Shown piece by piece: positions 8,700-16,311 of a stretch of 21,390 bases of DNA. The stretch lies in the NCBI GenBank assembly GCA_025997135.1, contig BNUE01000018.1:1-21390 (forward strand). The letters run 5' to 3'. A model generated the notes under the pieces. That model made no database searches. It saw only the letters and a program-made list of their open reading frames with translations, and was not told the origin of the DNA. Positions within the stretch are counted from its first letter, which is position 1. Each line of letters begins with the position of its first letter. The position numbers and the translations under genes were made by a program. The DNA is from a candidate division SR1 bacterium. Its GTDB lineage: Bacteria > Patescibacteriota > Gracilibacteria > Absconditabacterales > Absconditicoccaceae.

Positions 8700-9116
8700 A
8701 TGCCAGAAGATTTTAATAGTCTTTTTAGTTCGACCGAGGATATTATTCTTTTCGTGATGGCGGTTGCCGTATTGGTCGTATTTGCTGGGTGCATTTACGC
8801 CTTTTTTTATGCAATTTATCTATTTATTTTCTCAAAAGGTGAGGATTCCAAGCGTAAAAAAGCACGAGATAGTATCAGATATATGATTATAGGACTGTTC
8901 CTGACTGTGATGTTGTTATTTATCTGACCTCAGATTCTCAGGCTATTCAAGTTGCCAAATTATGAACAGTATAGTGCAAAAAATGTATTTTCCAAGATAT
9001 GAAGCGTGATTACTGGTGTAGGAACTGTAATATGAATAGTAGCTAGAGATTATCCAGGGGTAGGAATCGATGAAAGCACGTCTCGAGATACATCTTCGAC
9101 ATCTTATCAACTCTAA
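8700..9116 (+). CDS. Small membrane protein, pilin (VirB2/TrbC)-like
   Basis: 138 residues with three TGA codons read as Gly. A first hydrophobic segment (about 15-45, DIILFVMAVAVLVVFAGC and onward) is followed by a short basic loop (KGEDSKRKKARDSIRY), a second segment (about 60-76, MIIGLFLTVMLLFIG) and a weaker third one near 105-118. Two helices around a Lys/Arg loop with 'R-x-x-I-I-G' is the layout of VirB2/TrbC-type pilins found beside secretion genes; this is a pattern inference only, as no secretion genes are present here. It ends with a Ser/Thr/Asp tail. A terminator follows. Confidence 0.7.
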
Positions 9117-9131
9117 AAATAGGTAGAAAAA

Positions 9132-9154
9132 GCTGGTTTTATTCCAGTTTTTTT
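9132..9154 (+). terminator. Terminator after the pilin-like gene
   Basis: CTGG/CCAG stem extended by A/T pairs, followed by T7 (9148-9154), 16 bp after the stop at 9116. Confidence 0.6.
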
Positions 9155-9189
9155 ATATTACAAACCCAGCTTGTGACATATTACTCGAA

Positions 9190-9212
9190 CGGGGACAAGC
9201 CCTATCCCTACA
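9190..9212. repeat. Short dispersed intergenic repeat, copy 1
   Basis: CGGGGACAAGCCC then TATCCCTACA resembles 10581-10603 (TCGGACCCAAGCC then TGTCCCTACA). The core is a weak palindrome, GGGACA/TGTCCC-like. Both copies are in gene-free DNA near terminators and are GC-richer than their surroundings. Confidence 0.4.
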
Positions 9213-9369
9213 AAAGGACAAGAAAACACACATTACAAACCCAGTTTTAAATATGTCAATACTAACTTTCCGCATACCATAGCAAAAAATATGAGAAATC
9301 CTAGTTATAAAGCTGATTTTTATTTCTTTTTTTTATTGTAAAAAAGTGAGAACTTTAAATGAAAAAGGC

Positions 9370-9397
9370 TTGAAATTGCTTTTGTCTTCCTTAATAT
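9370..9397 (+). promoter_or_regulatory. Promoter of the HU gene
   Basis: TTGAAA at 9370-9375 and TAATAT at 9392-9397 with 16 bp between, about 50 bp before the HU start codon. Confidence 0.5.
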
Positions 9398-9410
9398 CAC
9401 GGATGTACAA

Positions 9411-9422
9411 GTACATATGTAC
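9411..9422. promoter_or_regulatory. Palindromic operator-like site in the HU leader
   Basis: GTACATATGTAC is a perfect 12-bp palindrome, preceded by a related TGTACAA. It lies just downstream of the expected transcription start of the HU gene, where a repressor could act. Confidence 0.4.
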
Positions 9423-9449
9423 GTTTTTATTTATTTATTAGTTCTACTA

Positions 9450-9725
9450 ATGAGTAAGACAAATCTTATCGCTTCTTTAGCAGAAGAATTAGGAGTTTCA
9501 AAGAAACTCGCTGCTGAATTAGTAAATGCTTTCCTCGACACTGTAATTGAAGGTGTTAAAAAGCAAGGTGAAGTTAGAATTCAGGGATTCGGTACTTTCA
9601 AAGCTTCTAAAAGAAAAGCTAGAGAAGGTGTTAATCCTCAGAATCCTTCTCAGAAAATCAAGATTCCTGCAATGAAGGTAGTTACTTTCAAGGCTGGATC
9701 TGAATTCAAAGCTGCTGTAAAATAG
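9450..9725 (+). CDS. hup: HU/IHF-family DNA-binding protein
   Basis: 91 residues from the ATG at 9450, the usual HU length. The longer frame from 9417 would add a hydrophobic stretch that HU proteins do not have. It starts SKTNLIASLAEELGVSKK, then GEVRIQGFGTFKASKRKARE (the signature of the DNA-binding arm), NPQNPSQKIKIPAM and the C-terminal FKAGSEFKAAV helix. HU bends and compacts DNA as a dimer. All Gly codons are GGN; there is no TGA. It has its own promoter and terminator. Confidence 0.95.
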   Translation: MSKTNLIASLAEELGVSKKLAAELVNAFLDTVIEGVKKQGEVRIQGFGTFKASKRKAREGVNPQNPSQKIKIPAMKVVTFKAGSEFKAAVK

Positions 9726-9747
9726 TTTTTTCCTCAGCGATAGAGAA

Positions 9748-9772
9748 ATCCACCTCTGGGTGGGTTTTTTTA
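9748..9772 (+). terminator. Terminator after the HU gene
   Basis: TCCACC-TCTG-GGTGGG hairpin followed by a T-rich run. Confidence 0.85.
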
Positions 9773-9842
9773 TTTTCTCTTGACTTTTGAGAAAAAATGA
9801 CTATAATTAAAGCTTGTAATAAAAATTAAAAAAGGTGAAAAA

Positions 9843-10460
9843 ATGCAATTGACATCGTATGTATTATTGGGACCTCCATGCTCTGGAAAGGGCACTCAAG
9901 CTCATAATTTTAAAGAAGCTTTCGGAGAAAAATTAGAAATGGTTTCGACGGGAGATTTACTCAGGATAAAGGCAGGAGATGGAAGTGAAATCGGAAATGA
10001 AATAGCTTCCGTGCTGAGATCTGGTAAACTTGTATCAGATGATTTAGTAGTGTCAGCTCTCAGAAATTATTTGGAAGTATTTGATATTCGCAGGAGATAT
10101 GAACCTATGTATCCTGTGGATAAAGTAGTATTTGATGGATTTCCTAGAAATTATTCTCAAATAGCTATATTCGAGAGTCTGATGGAGGAATTTGGTTTCG
10201 ATCAGATTTGTATTGTCTATTTCAAAGTGGATGATGAAATCCTAATGAAGAGACTATCATCTAGGATATCTGAGACAATATCGAAGGGTATGAAGCTTAG
10301 AGAAGATGATAATCTAGAGATATTTCACAAAAGATTAGAAGAATATAAAGAAAAAACTGATCCAATGATCTCGTATTTCTATTCACAAGGTAATGTCATT
10401 ACAATCGATGCGAACAGGTCTGCAGACCATGTAAAAGCAGACTTACTATCCAAAATTTAG
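9843..10460 (+). CDS. adk: Adenylate kinase
   Basis: 205 residues. It interconverts ATP+AMP and 2 ADP in the cytosol. P-loop GPPCSGKGT at 10-18, STGDLLR for the AMP-binding part, FDGFPRN near 97-103, and RLSSRI before the lid. The lid is short and has no zinc cysteines; REDDN and the RLEEYKEKTDPMISYF helix follow. The ATG has one of the few good Shine-Dalgarno sites here (AAAGGTG, 5 bp upstream). No TGA codon is used for Gly, unlike most neighbours. A strong terminator follows the TAG. Confidence 0.95.
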   Translation: MQLTSYVLLGPPCSGKGTQAHNFKEAFGEKLEMVSTGDLLRIKAGDGSEIGNEIASVLRSGKLVSDDLVVSALRNYLEVFDIRRRYEPMYPVDKVVFDGFPRNYSQIAIFESLMEEFGFDQICIVYFKVDDEILMKRLSSRISETISKGMKLREDDNLEIFHKRLEEYKEKTDPMISYFYSQGNVITIDANRSADHVKADLLSKI

Positions 10461-10479
10461 GCATAATATATTATGCTTT

Positions 10480-10504
10480 GCTCCCAAATTGGGAGCATTT
10501 TTTT
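10480..10504 (+). terminator. Terminator after adk
   Basis: GCTCCCA/TGGGAGC perfect 7-bp stem with a 3-nt AAT loop, followed by ATTTTTTT. Confidence 0.9.
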
Positions 10505-10580
10505 GGAAAATGTGATGTTTTTGGTCGTGCAAGGGCAGGATGGTTGTGTGTGGACATGGAAATGGCAAACATCCGATAAG

Positions 10581-10603
10581 TCGGACCCAAGCCTGTCCCT
10601 ACA
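10581..10603. repeat. Short dispersed intergenic repeat, copy 2
   Basis: Partner of 9190-9212; it lies between the adk terminator and the secG promoter. Imperfect match, so the relation is suggestive only. Confidence 0.35.
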
Positions 10604-10628
10604 TCGGAAAAAACAAATTGTAAATGAC

Positions 10629-10656
10629 TTGCAAAGAAGTGGAAAATTGTTATAGT
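10629..10656 (+). promoter_or_regulatory. Promoter of the secG operon
   Basis: TTGCAA at 10629-10634 and TATAGT at 10651-10656 with a 16-bp spacer. The start would lie about 28 nt before the ATG at 10692. Confidence 0.5.
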
Positions 10657-10691
10657 ATATGGATAATTTTTATCTTTATGCTTTGTGGTCT

Positions 10692-10928
10692 ATGAAAACA
10701 GCATTATTTATCCTAGTTTTTGTGCTCGGACTCGTAATTGTTACCTCTATTTTGATGATGAATCCAAAGGATGGCTGAATCGGTATGGGTATCGGCGGAG
10801 CTGCTGCTGGAGGCGGAGGAAATGAATATGGTTCCAAAAAAACTATGGAAGGCAAAATCAAAAAAGTGGCTCTAATTGCTTCAATTCTATTGATGTTGGT
10901 TTGCCTGTTTTTACCTTTTGTGAAATAG
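10692..10928 (+). CDS. secG: Preprotein translocase subunit SecG
   Basis: 78 residues with the SecG plan: a first membrane helix (2-22), a Gly/Ala-rich cytoplasmic loop (MGIGGAAAGGGGNEYGSKKT) and a second helix (about 55-76). SecG joins SecYE in the membrane and assists SecA-driven export. One TGA is read as Gly before the loop. The ATG at 10692 is preferred; an in-frame ATG at 10659 lies too close to the -10 box (10651-10656) to be used from that promoter. The stop is one base before the next ATG, so the two genes are probably coupled. Confidence 0.88.
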
Positions 10929-10929
10929 G

Positions 10930-13059
10930 ATGATTAGTCCACTGTACAAGATGAGTGTCGCGAAGAGATTCTTTAGGTATCTTTTGGCTGTTTTGGTTGT
11001 GTCTCGATGTATTGTCAGCTTTGTTTTGGGCTATTTTTACCTGATATATACAGGAACTGAACAAAGTACAAAAGGATGAACTTTTGTCGAAGGAATTTTC
11101 TCTCAGATTTCTTATTTACCTTACCTAAAAACTGATTCTCAGAGTTTATTTTATCAGAAATTTCTCTTCAGAAACTGTCTAAATCCGTATGAAACAGATG
11201 AAAATGGAAGCTTAAAGCAGGATTTATGCAAAGTATATACTGAAGACAATAAAACTTATATCCTCAAGCTCATAGATGAGATACAGCGAAGCGATGGAAT
11301 GCCTGTCAATATTGAGGATGTTTTTTGGACGTATGATGAAATTATCCGCCAAAATAAGCGAAATATAGCTAGTCTAAATGGACGAAATCAGATCCAAGTA
11401 TCACTAGAGGATGGTAAGGTAAAAGTCGTTTTTCCATCTGCGAGTGAGGATAATCAGCTTTTTTTTACTAATGCAATATTACCAAAACATAGTTTGCTGA
11501 ATGCTAATCTAGATGAATATAGGATCAATTTTGCTGGAAATGTCGTGTCAGATGCCTGCTGAAAACTGGTCAACCAGACAAAAGATATTCAAAGTCTGGT
11601 ATTTGATTTGGGGGAATGTAGAGATACTAATTTTGCTTATTATCAGCTCAAAAGTTATCGTGATTTCGAGGAGATGGACACAAATTTACAGGGCGGAAAA
11701 AAATCTATCATCGATGTGTATGAATGATTATATTCTCTGGAATGATTTGAGCCAAAACGCGTATTGACACCTTATTTATTGGGAATTTTCTTCAATACTA
11801 ACTCATCCAAGATGACTGTGAGGGTGAGGAGATCACTCGCTGGACTAATCAATGCAAAATTTTATACGTGAGATTACCAACAGTATATTCAGCCATACGG
11901 AGGCGACTTTCTGAACCAATTTTATTCCAATGGAGAGAATATAAAAGATTTGATTTCTCGCGTGAATCTAACAGAAGATGAGACAGCAATAAACGAGCAA
12001 GACCTGAAAGAAAGCTGAGCAAAAGAACTCCCAAATAGTATAACTATAAACTGAATAGACAGAAAATTTGTCTTCTTTATGCAGAGGCCTACGGAGTCTA
12101 GAATGCTGGAGGTAAACTTTAATGCTCCTTTTGAAACTGTGAAAATCATAGCTCCAAACTGAAAAGTCTTTACTCCGACATGATACAAAGCGACAGATAA
12201 AAAAGTGTCCTATAAACTGATAAATAATGAGAATCTCAGTCTCTGATCAAATCAATATACGATAAAAGGTACAGTAAAAGGCAAAGAATACACTATCGCA
12301 AGTATAGATATTTATGTCTTTGAACATCTGGATAATTCTCAGAATGCAGATAAAGACTGGAAATTTAACGTGTTGTACTATCATGATGCATCCACTGTAT
12401 TTGTAGTTCAGCAGCTGAAAACTATATTTAGTAACGCTGATATTTTGGATTATTTCACATTTGAAGGGGTTTTTAATGCTGAAGAATTGGAATGAAAACT
12501 ATTGATGTGAAGCTATGACCTATATATCTCGACTATTGACCTAGGAAGTAGGAAAAATGTACTATGATTGTTTTCGACTGATGACGCCTCACTAAATCCA
12601 TCTCAATACAAAAATCCAATCCTAAACTCACTAATCAAACAATATGCAAATAATGCCACTCCAGATATAATCAAGCAGATAAATAATATTTTTTCTCAGG
12701 ATATGCCTGCTATTTTGCTAGGTCATACCTATACTCTCCTACAGATGCAACAGAAGTTGGCTGATGATTTATTCAGTGGCGATGATAGTCTATATGCAAA
12801 TCAGCGAAGAAATCAGGTTTACAAGCACTTTTCTCTGGTGAATAATGTCCGTATAAATATGGATGAAGCTCTAAATCTAGACAGGTTTGTGCAATTTATA
12901 ATTCAACAACTGATGGATCAAAAGAAAAATAAAAATCTGATTAAAACTGGAGAAATGGATATGTGATCAGATAGTGAATGAGTAAACGAAGGTGGTGAAA
13001 TCGAAGTAAGTGAAGGTGATGAAGGTGAAGTTGCTGGTGAAGTAAGCGAAAATATGTAA
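10930..13059 (+). CDS. Membrane-anchored peptide-binding protein, ABC family 5 type
   Basis: 709 residues, larger than typical family-5 solute-binding proteins (about 500-600). One N-terminal membrane helix (about 14-40) acts as an uncleaved anchor. It is followed by GGTFVEGIFSQISYLPYL, the family-5 'GGTlveg...lnPl' opening, then NIEDVFWTYDEIIRQN, matching 'taeDVvfTy', and later SYDLYISTIDLG, near the 'yDl' block. Many TGA codons serve as Gly. The last 40 residues are an acidic Glu/Gly/Ser tail. Such proteins deliver oligopeptides to an ABC permease; no permease gene is nearby. Its ATG is 1 nt after the secG stop. Confidence 0.8.
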
Positions 13060-13091
13060 ATATGTTTTTAAATTAACTCTATTGATTAACT

Positions 13092-13745
13092 ATGGATATG
13101 ATAGTTTCCTTCATTTATCCTGCAATAATCCTCCTAATATCTATCTGAATGCACGAATATGCACATGCTTTTTCGTCATATAAACTAGGTGATCCAACCC
13201 CTAAAATGCAAGACAGACTCAGTCCGAATCCTATCAAACATTTGGATCCGATTTGATTTTTTCTGATTTTTTTAATCTGATTTGGTCGATGAAAACCCGT
13301 ACAAATCAATCCGATGTACTACAAAAAACCGCTTCGCGATGAGCTAATTACGGCTCTTGCCTGACCTGCAATGAATCTGACTCTGGCGATCGCTGGTATG
13401 ACGATAATGATGATATATGCGAGACTAATGGGTATCGATTTACAGACCCTGATAATGCAGAATTTTGACTTGGTAACGCTGTTTTGGATGATGTTTATCA
13501 CTATAAATATAGGATTGGCTATATTTAATTTGATACCAATTTTTCCACTCGATGGGTACAGATTGGTGAAAATCTTCTGGACTAAATGAGCTGTTTGGAT
13601 GGAACAACATGCTATGATGATTTCAGTTGTACTGCTGGTTTTTCTGCTCTGACCTGGGAAAGGCATTGTATGAAACTATATTATTATGGTCACGAGCAAA
13701 CTTTATGATGTGTTTTTTATGATCGGTAGTCAGATTTTTTATTAG
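13092..13745 (+). CDS. M50 family (site-2 type) membrane metalloprotease
   Basis: 217 residues, multi-pass membrane protein. HEYAH at 21-25 is the zinc HExxH motif; AGPAMN near 90-95 and [10 protein letters not shown] (Asp154) are the other two M50 signatures. Eight TGA codons are read as Gly, including the conserved Gly of AGPA. The length and order match the compact rhomboid-adjacent bacterial M50 group without PDZ domain. This family cuts substrates within the membrane, for example anti-sigma factors or signal-peptide remnants; the target is unknown. It lies 32 bp after the peptide-binding gene in the same direction and likely belongs to the secG operon. Second possible ATG at 13098. Confidence 0.92.
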
Positions 13746-13761
13746 AGATAACATATCCCAT

Positions 13762-14460
13762 TTAAAAATCCCTAAAAATACGTTTGGTTTTGGTGCGGAG
13801 TTTGCGTACTCTATCTATGTCGTCTAGAGAAATAGGTGAAGATATTTGTGAAAGTGACTGAATATCTGCAGATGATAACTGGACTGTCTGAGTGTCAAGT
13901 GAGGATGGTGAAGATGTGCCTAATGACTGAGCTAAATCTAAAGAATTAGTCGATACAGATGACGTTGTGGTCGTTTCATCGTCTAGCAAGTTTTGTAAGG
14001 CTGTGGTATTTTCTGACTCAGATGAAGACTGAGGACTTATGTCTAGTGGTGGCAAAGTTGTCGATATAGATGAAACAGGTGTTATGGATGGGTCTGATGA
14101 GGGTGATGGTGAATATTGAGATGAAGATGAGGATGAATTTGACTGTGAAGAAGTGAGTTGTGAAGAAGTGGAAGAAGATGAAGCATCGCTAGAGCGTGAA
14201 GAATGATGGGATGATAAAGAAGGATTGGTAAGCAAAAACTGCTCATAATCATAATCTGTCTGTAAATTTACCCAGTATTTCTGCGGTGTCTGAAAGTAGT
14301 GAGAAAGCATATAATCCCGCTGGATAGTTATGTTTCTTTTTCCTTTTATTAATTCGTTTATCTCGCTAACGCTTTTTTTTACTAAAATCGCAAACTCTTT
14401 TTGAGTCATCTCTTGTTGTCTGAGTAATTCTCATATATGGAAACCTGGATGTGCAAGCAA
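13762..14460 (-). CDS. HigA-like HTH regulator with Ser/Thr-rich tail
   Basis: With the TTG at 14460 as start the protein has 232 residues. Residues 1-85 are a HigA/VapI-type XRE helix-turn-helix: HPGFHIGELLRQQEMTQKEF, then SVSEINELIKGKRNIT and PQKYWVNLQTDYDYEQ, closely matching HigA 'HPGe.L.e.l...glsq' and 'fWlnlQ.aYdl'. TGA supplies the Gly of HIGELL. An ATG start at 14409 would cut off the conserved HPG segment. Residues about 90-215 are low-complexity Ser/Thr/Asp/Gln/Pro, unlike normal HigA, which ends at about 100. The last residues are basic (VRKLRTKTKRIF). No HigB/RelE toxin gene is adjacent. The operator array at 14484-14700 suggests autoregulation. Confidence 0.8.
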
Positions 14461-14507
14461 AAGAATAATTGTTTGAAATAAAATTCACTATATCTGTGAA
14501 TACTTCA

Positions 14508-14536
14508 ATTATACCCCAAACGTTACAAAAAAGCAA
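14508..14536 (-). promoter_or_regulatory. Promoter of the HigA-like gene
   Basis: On the minus strand TTGCTT (complement of 14531-14536) and TATAAT (complement of 14508-14513) are 17 bp apart. It is bracketed by operator-like sites at 14484-14500 and 14544-14560. Confidence 0.7.
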
Positions 14537-14537
14537 A

Positions 14538-14601
14538 AAAAAGTTCACTAATTCTATGAAATAGCGAATTTATTCACTAATTCACTGAAAGTGTGAATTA
14601 T
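14538..14601. repeat. 64-bp direct repeat, copy 1
   Basis: Identical over 64 bp to 14637-14700 (offset 99). Contains three overlapping or adjacent operator-like sites. Confidence 0.95.
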
Positions 14602-14636
14602 TATCATTTTCTTAACAAAAATTCACTATTATTGTG

Positions 14637-14700
14637 AAAAAGTTCACTAATTCTATGAAATAGCGAATTTATTCACTAATTCACTGAAAGTGTGAATTAT
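14637..14700. repeat. 64-bp direct repeat, copy 2
   Basis: Exact copy of 14538-14601. The 35-bp spacer between copies contains a further perfect site (14622-14638). Confidence 0.95.
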
Positions 14701-14780
14701 GCCTTCTACGTTTTTTAATTGTGTAGGGACTGTGTTTTTTTAAAGAGAGGCTCACGAAACCGCACCTACGATTTATGTTT

Positions 14781-14808
14781 AAAAAAGAGAGAAGATAAAC
14801 TTCCCTCT
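14781..14808 (-). terminator. Terminator after the 173-residue gene
   Basis: On the minus strand GAGGGAAG and CTTCTCTC pair (one G-T) around TTTAT, followed by T6. It lies about 45 bp after the TAA at 14855-14853. Confidence 0.7.
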
Positions 14809-14852
14809 ATATGCTTGCCGAAAATGAATGTTAGCACAAATGTAATCCCCGA

Positions 14853-15374
14853 TTACAAAGCTGTCGTCAGATCTTCATAAGTTTCTTTGGCATCTTTCTC
14901 AGAGAGATTAAGTTCTCTGATGAAAACCTTCCTAGCCTGCTGGGCTAAAAAAATTTGTTTTTGCTCCAATTGCCAAGAGTTGTCGATCATCCTAGTATAT
15001 CTAAAGTCCGGAAATCCTTTTTGATATGGAGGAGATATGATTTCCCATTTCCACACACCGTCAAAGCAGGTTTGATCTGCCATTTCGATGCGAGAATGTA
15101 GATACATTTTGTATCTAACTTTTGTGGGAATAATAGCAAAGTTGCTATCTATAATCTGACAATAGCTGGAGATCTTCTCTAGATCCGCAACTAATTGATC
15201 TGTGGAGAATTCTGGATGCTTCTGCATATATTCCCTGACAAATCTACCAATGAACATCATACTTTTATTTCCAGATTTACGTAGATTTTCGTCTACTTCT
15301 AGAAAAAAAGAGACATATTTGTATTTTGGTGCTAAATCGCTCATAAAAAGCGAATGTTGGCTTTCGTCTGCCAT
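14853..15374 (-). CDS. Hypothetical protein, 173 residues
   Basis: A soluble, mixed helix/strand protein starting MADESQHSLFMSDLAPKYKY. No signal peptide or membrane segment. It is rich in aromatics (Phe, Tyr, Trp), with a central FDGVWKWEIISPPYQKGFPD segment and a helical end (EKDAKETYEDLTTAL). No TGA codon. A Shine-Dalgarno-like AGGT precedes the ATG, and promoter and terminator are both clear, so it is a single-gene unit. Family not recognised. Confidence 0.75.
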   Translation of the reverse strand: MADESQHSLFMSDLAPKYKYVSFFLEVDENLRKSGNKSMMFIGRFVREYMQKHPEFSTDQLVADLEKISSYCQIIDSNFAIIPTKVRYKMYLHSRIEMADQTCFDGVWKWEIISPPYQKGFPDFRYTRMIDNSWQLEQKQIFLAQQARKVFIRELNLSEKDAKETYEDLTTAL

Positions 15375-15410
15375 AATTTACCTATATATTTTTTGTTAAA
15401 CTGTTTCTGT

Positions 15411-15438
15411 AATATACTCAATTTTTTTCAAAAGTCAA
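15411..15438 (-). promoter_or_regulatory. Promoter of the 173-residue gene
   Basis: On the minus strand TTGACT (complement of 15433-15438) and TATATT (complement of 15411-15416), 16-bp spacer, GAG just before the -10. Confidence 0.7.
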
Positions 15439-15517
15439 GAGAATTTTTTTTCTAGAATCAACCCATTTATGTACTTGGAGAATACTGACTGAAGGATATT
15501 TTTTGATTGAAATTTAG

Positions 15518-16165
15518 TTAATTAGACAATCAGACAGAAAAAAGCTGAAGGTTATCATAGGTATGACCTCAGGACTTGGTATAAATTTTATCCCCACATA
15601 TTGGATGTCAAATACTGGCAAGGTGAGCACGAATTTGGTGGCGGATACCTTTGGTGATTTGGATGAGCAAAACGCTAGTTCTCGTCTCGGGTAAAAATTC
15701 AAATTCAATGATAGATGTCGACACGTGATGAATGTGTCATTTGGTCTTTTTTTCATCCTCTGGAGACTGGATGACTACCATACGGTCCGGGTTGTAGCGG
15801 TGATGAGCGATAGGATAGGAGATTGCCAACTGATTGTTTGCAATGAAGGAAGTAATATCTCAATAAACCTCTGCAACATAGAGCTTGTGAAGCTGAAAAG
15901 ACCGTTGAAGCTGTTTAAATTCGCGGTAAGCTCTGGGATTCTTGGCGAAATAAAGAAGTCAAGAGGTGTCATTGTCCAGGCGATTAAGGAGTCAGAATTC
16001 TTTTTCTGTTCAGAAGAAAGCTGATAAAGACTGAAAAATAGGGTTAGTGTCGATATGTTGGATAAGATGATCAAGAAAAGAGGATTCTTTGCCAAAAGTA
16101 GAGGGCATACCTGCGGGTTTTCGGAAAAAATAGAAGTTAGAATCTTGGTAATAAGTCAGGTGCAT
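15518..16165 (-). CDS. RluA-family pseudouridine synthase
   Basis: 215 residues from ATG 16165, found only when TGA is read as Gly (eight times). RKPAGMPST near residues 15-23 matches 'nKPaGlpv'. LLNRLDNDTSGLLYFAKN carries the catalytic Asp64 (HRLDxxTSG motif; His is replaced by Asn). ITKGIRHQIRAHLASIGHPI followed by GDKIY is the conserved C-terminal block. It isomerises uridine to pseudouridine in rRNA or tRNA; the target cannot be told. There is no S4 domain in front, as in the shorter members of the family. Two unrelated-looking minus-strand ORFs and a 99-residue plus-strand ORF in this stretch are shadows. Confidence 0.9.
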
Positions 16166-16270
16166 TGTGTAAATTGGAAAGAATATCAAAATTTCTACTT
16201 GATTTTTATCTTTTTTTGTGTATGTTTCAACTACAACTTTAAATAATTTTCATATTAGTATCCCAAAACC

Positions 16271-16305
16271 AAAACGAACTGTTTTATCTTCAGTTCGTTT
16301 TTTTT
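16271..16305 (+). terminator. Strong hairpin with T-run upstream of plus-strand genes
   Basis: AAAACGAACTG/CAGTTCGTTTT, an 11-bp perfect stem with a 9-nt loop, followed by T8 on the plus strand. It terminates rightward transcription, yet no rightward gene ends here; the next rightward ORF starts at 16312. It may end an antisense or small RNA, or act as an attenuator. A weak rightward promoter-like pair lies before it (TTGATT near 16199, TATGTT near 16221). Confidence 0.7.
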
Positions 16306-16311
16306 AATATT

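Larger units (their letters stand above)
9117..9449 (+). other. Intergenic region before the HU gene
   Basis: Holds a terminator (9132-9155), two copies of ACAAACCCAG (about 9160 and 9234), a GC-richer short repeat (9190-9212) that recurs after adk, the HU promoter (9370-9397) and a perfect 12-bp palindrome (9411-9422). No gene or tRNA is visible. Confidence 0.6.
14484..14700. promoter_or_regulatory. Array of eight TTCAC-N7-nnGAA operator-like sites
   Basis: 17-bp sites with TTCAC and (mostly) GTGAA arms around 7 bases start at 14484, 14544, 14573, 14581, 14622, 14643, 14672 and 14680. Perfect arms occur at 14484, 14581, 14622 and 14680; the others have ATGAA or CTGAA as the right arm. The first site lies between the -10 box and the start of the HigA-like gene and the rest lie upstream of its -35. 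This is the expected position for a dimeric HTH repressor. The gene-free stretch 14461-14852 also holds a terminator (14781-14808); 14701-14780 shows nothing clear. Confidence 0.75.

Noticed and set aside
9117..9416. tRNA or other structured RNA gene, including the expected tRNA-Gly(UCA)
   Set aside because: No cloverleaf or T-arm signature could be found here or in the other gene-free stretches; it is probably elsewhere in the genome.
14538..14700. CRISPR array
   Set aside because: There are only two copies of 64 bp, rich in inverted repeats and placed around a promoter, with no further units and no cas genes.
13762..15374. A complete HigBA toxin-antitoxin pair
   Set aside because: The neighbouring 173-residue protein is too long and lacks RelE/HigB-like features, and it has its own promoter and terminator. 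The antitoxin-like gene stands alone.
15514..16095. Minus-strand ORFs at 15514-15756 and 15775-16095 and a plus-strand ORF at 15725-16024
   Set aside because: The pseudouridine synthase frame through the same bases carries all family motifs; these are other frames of it.
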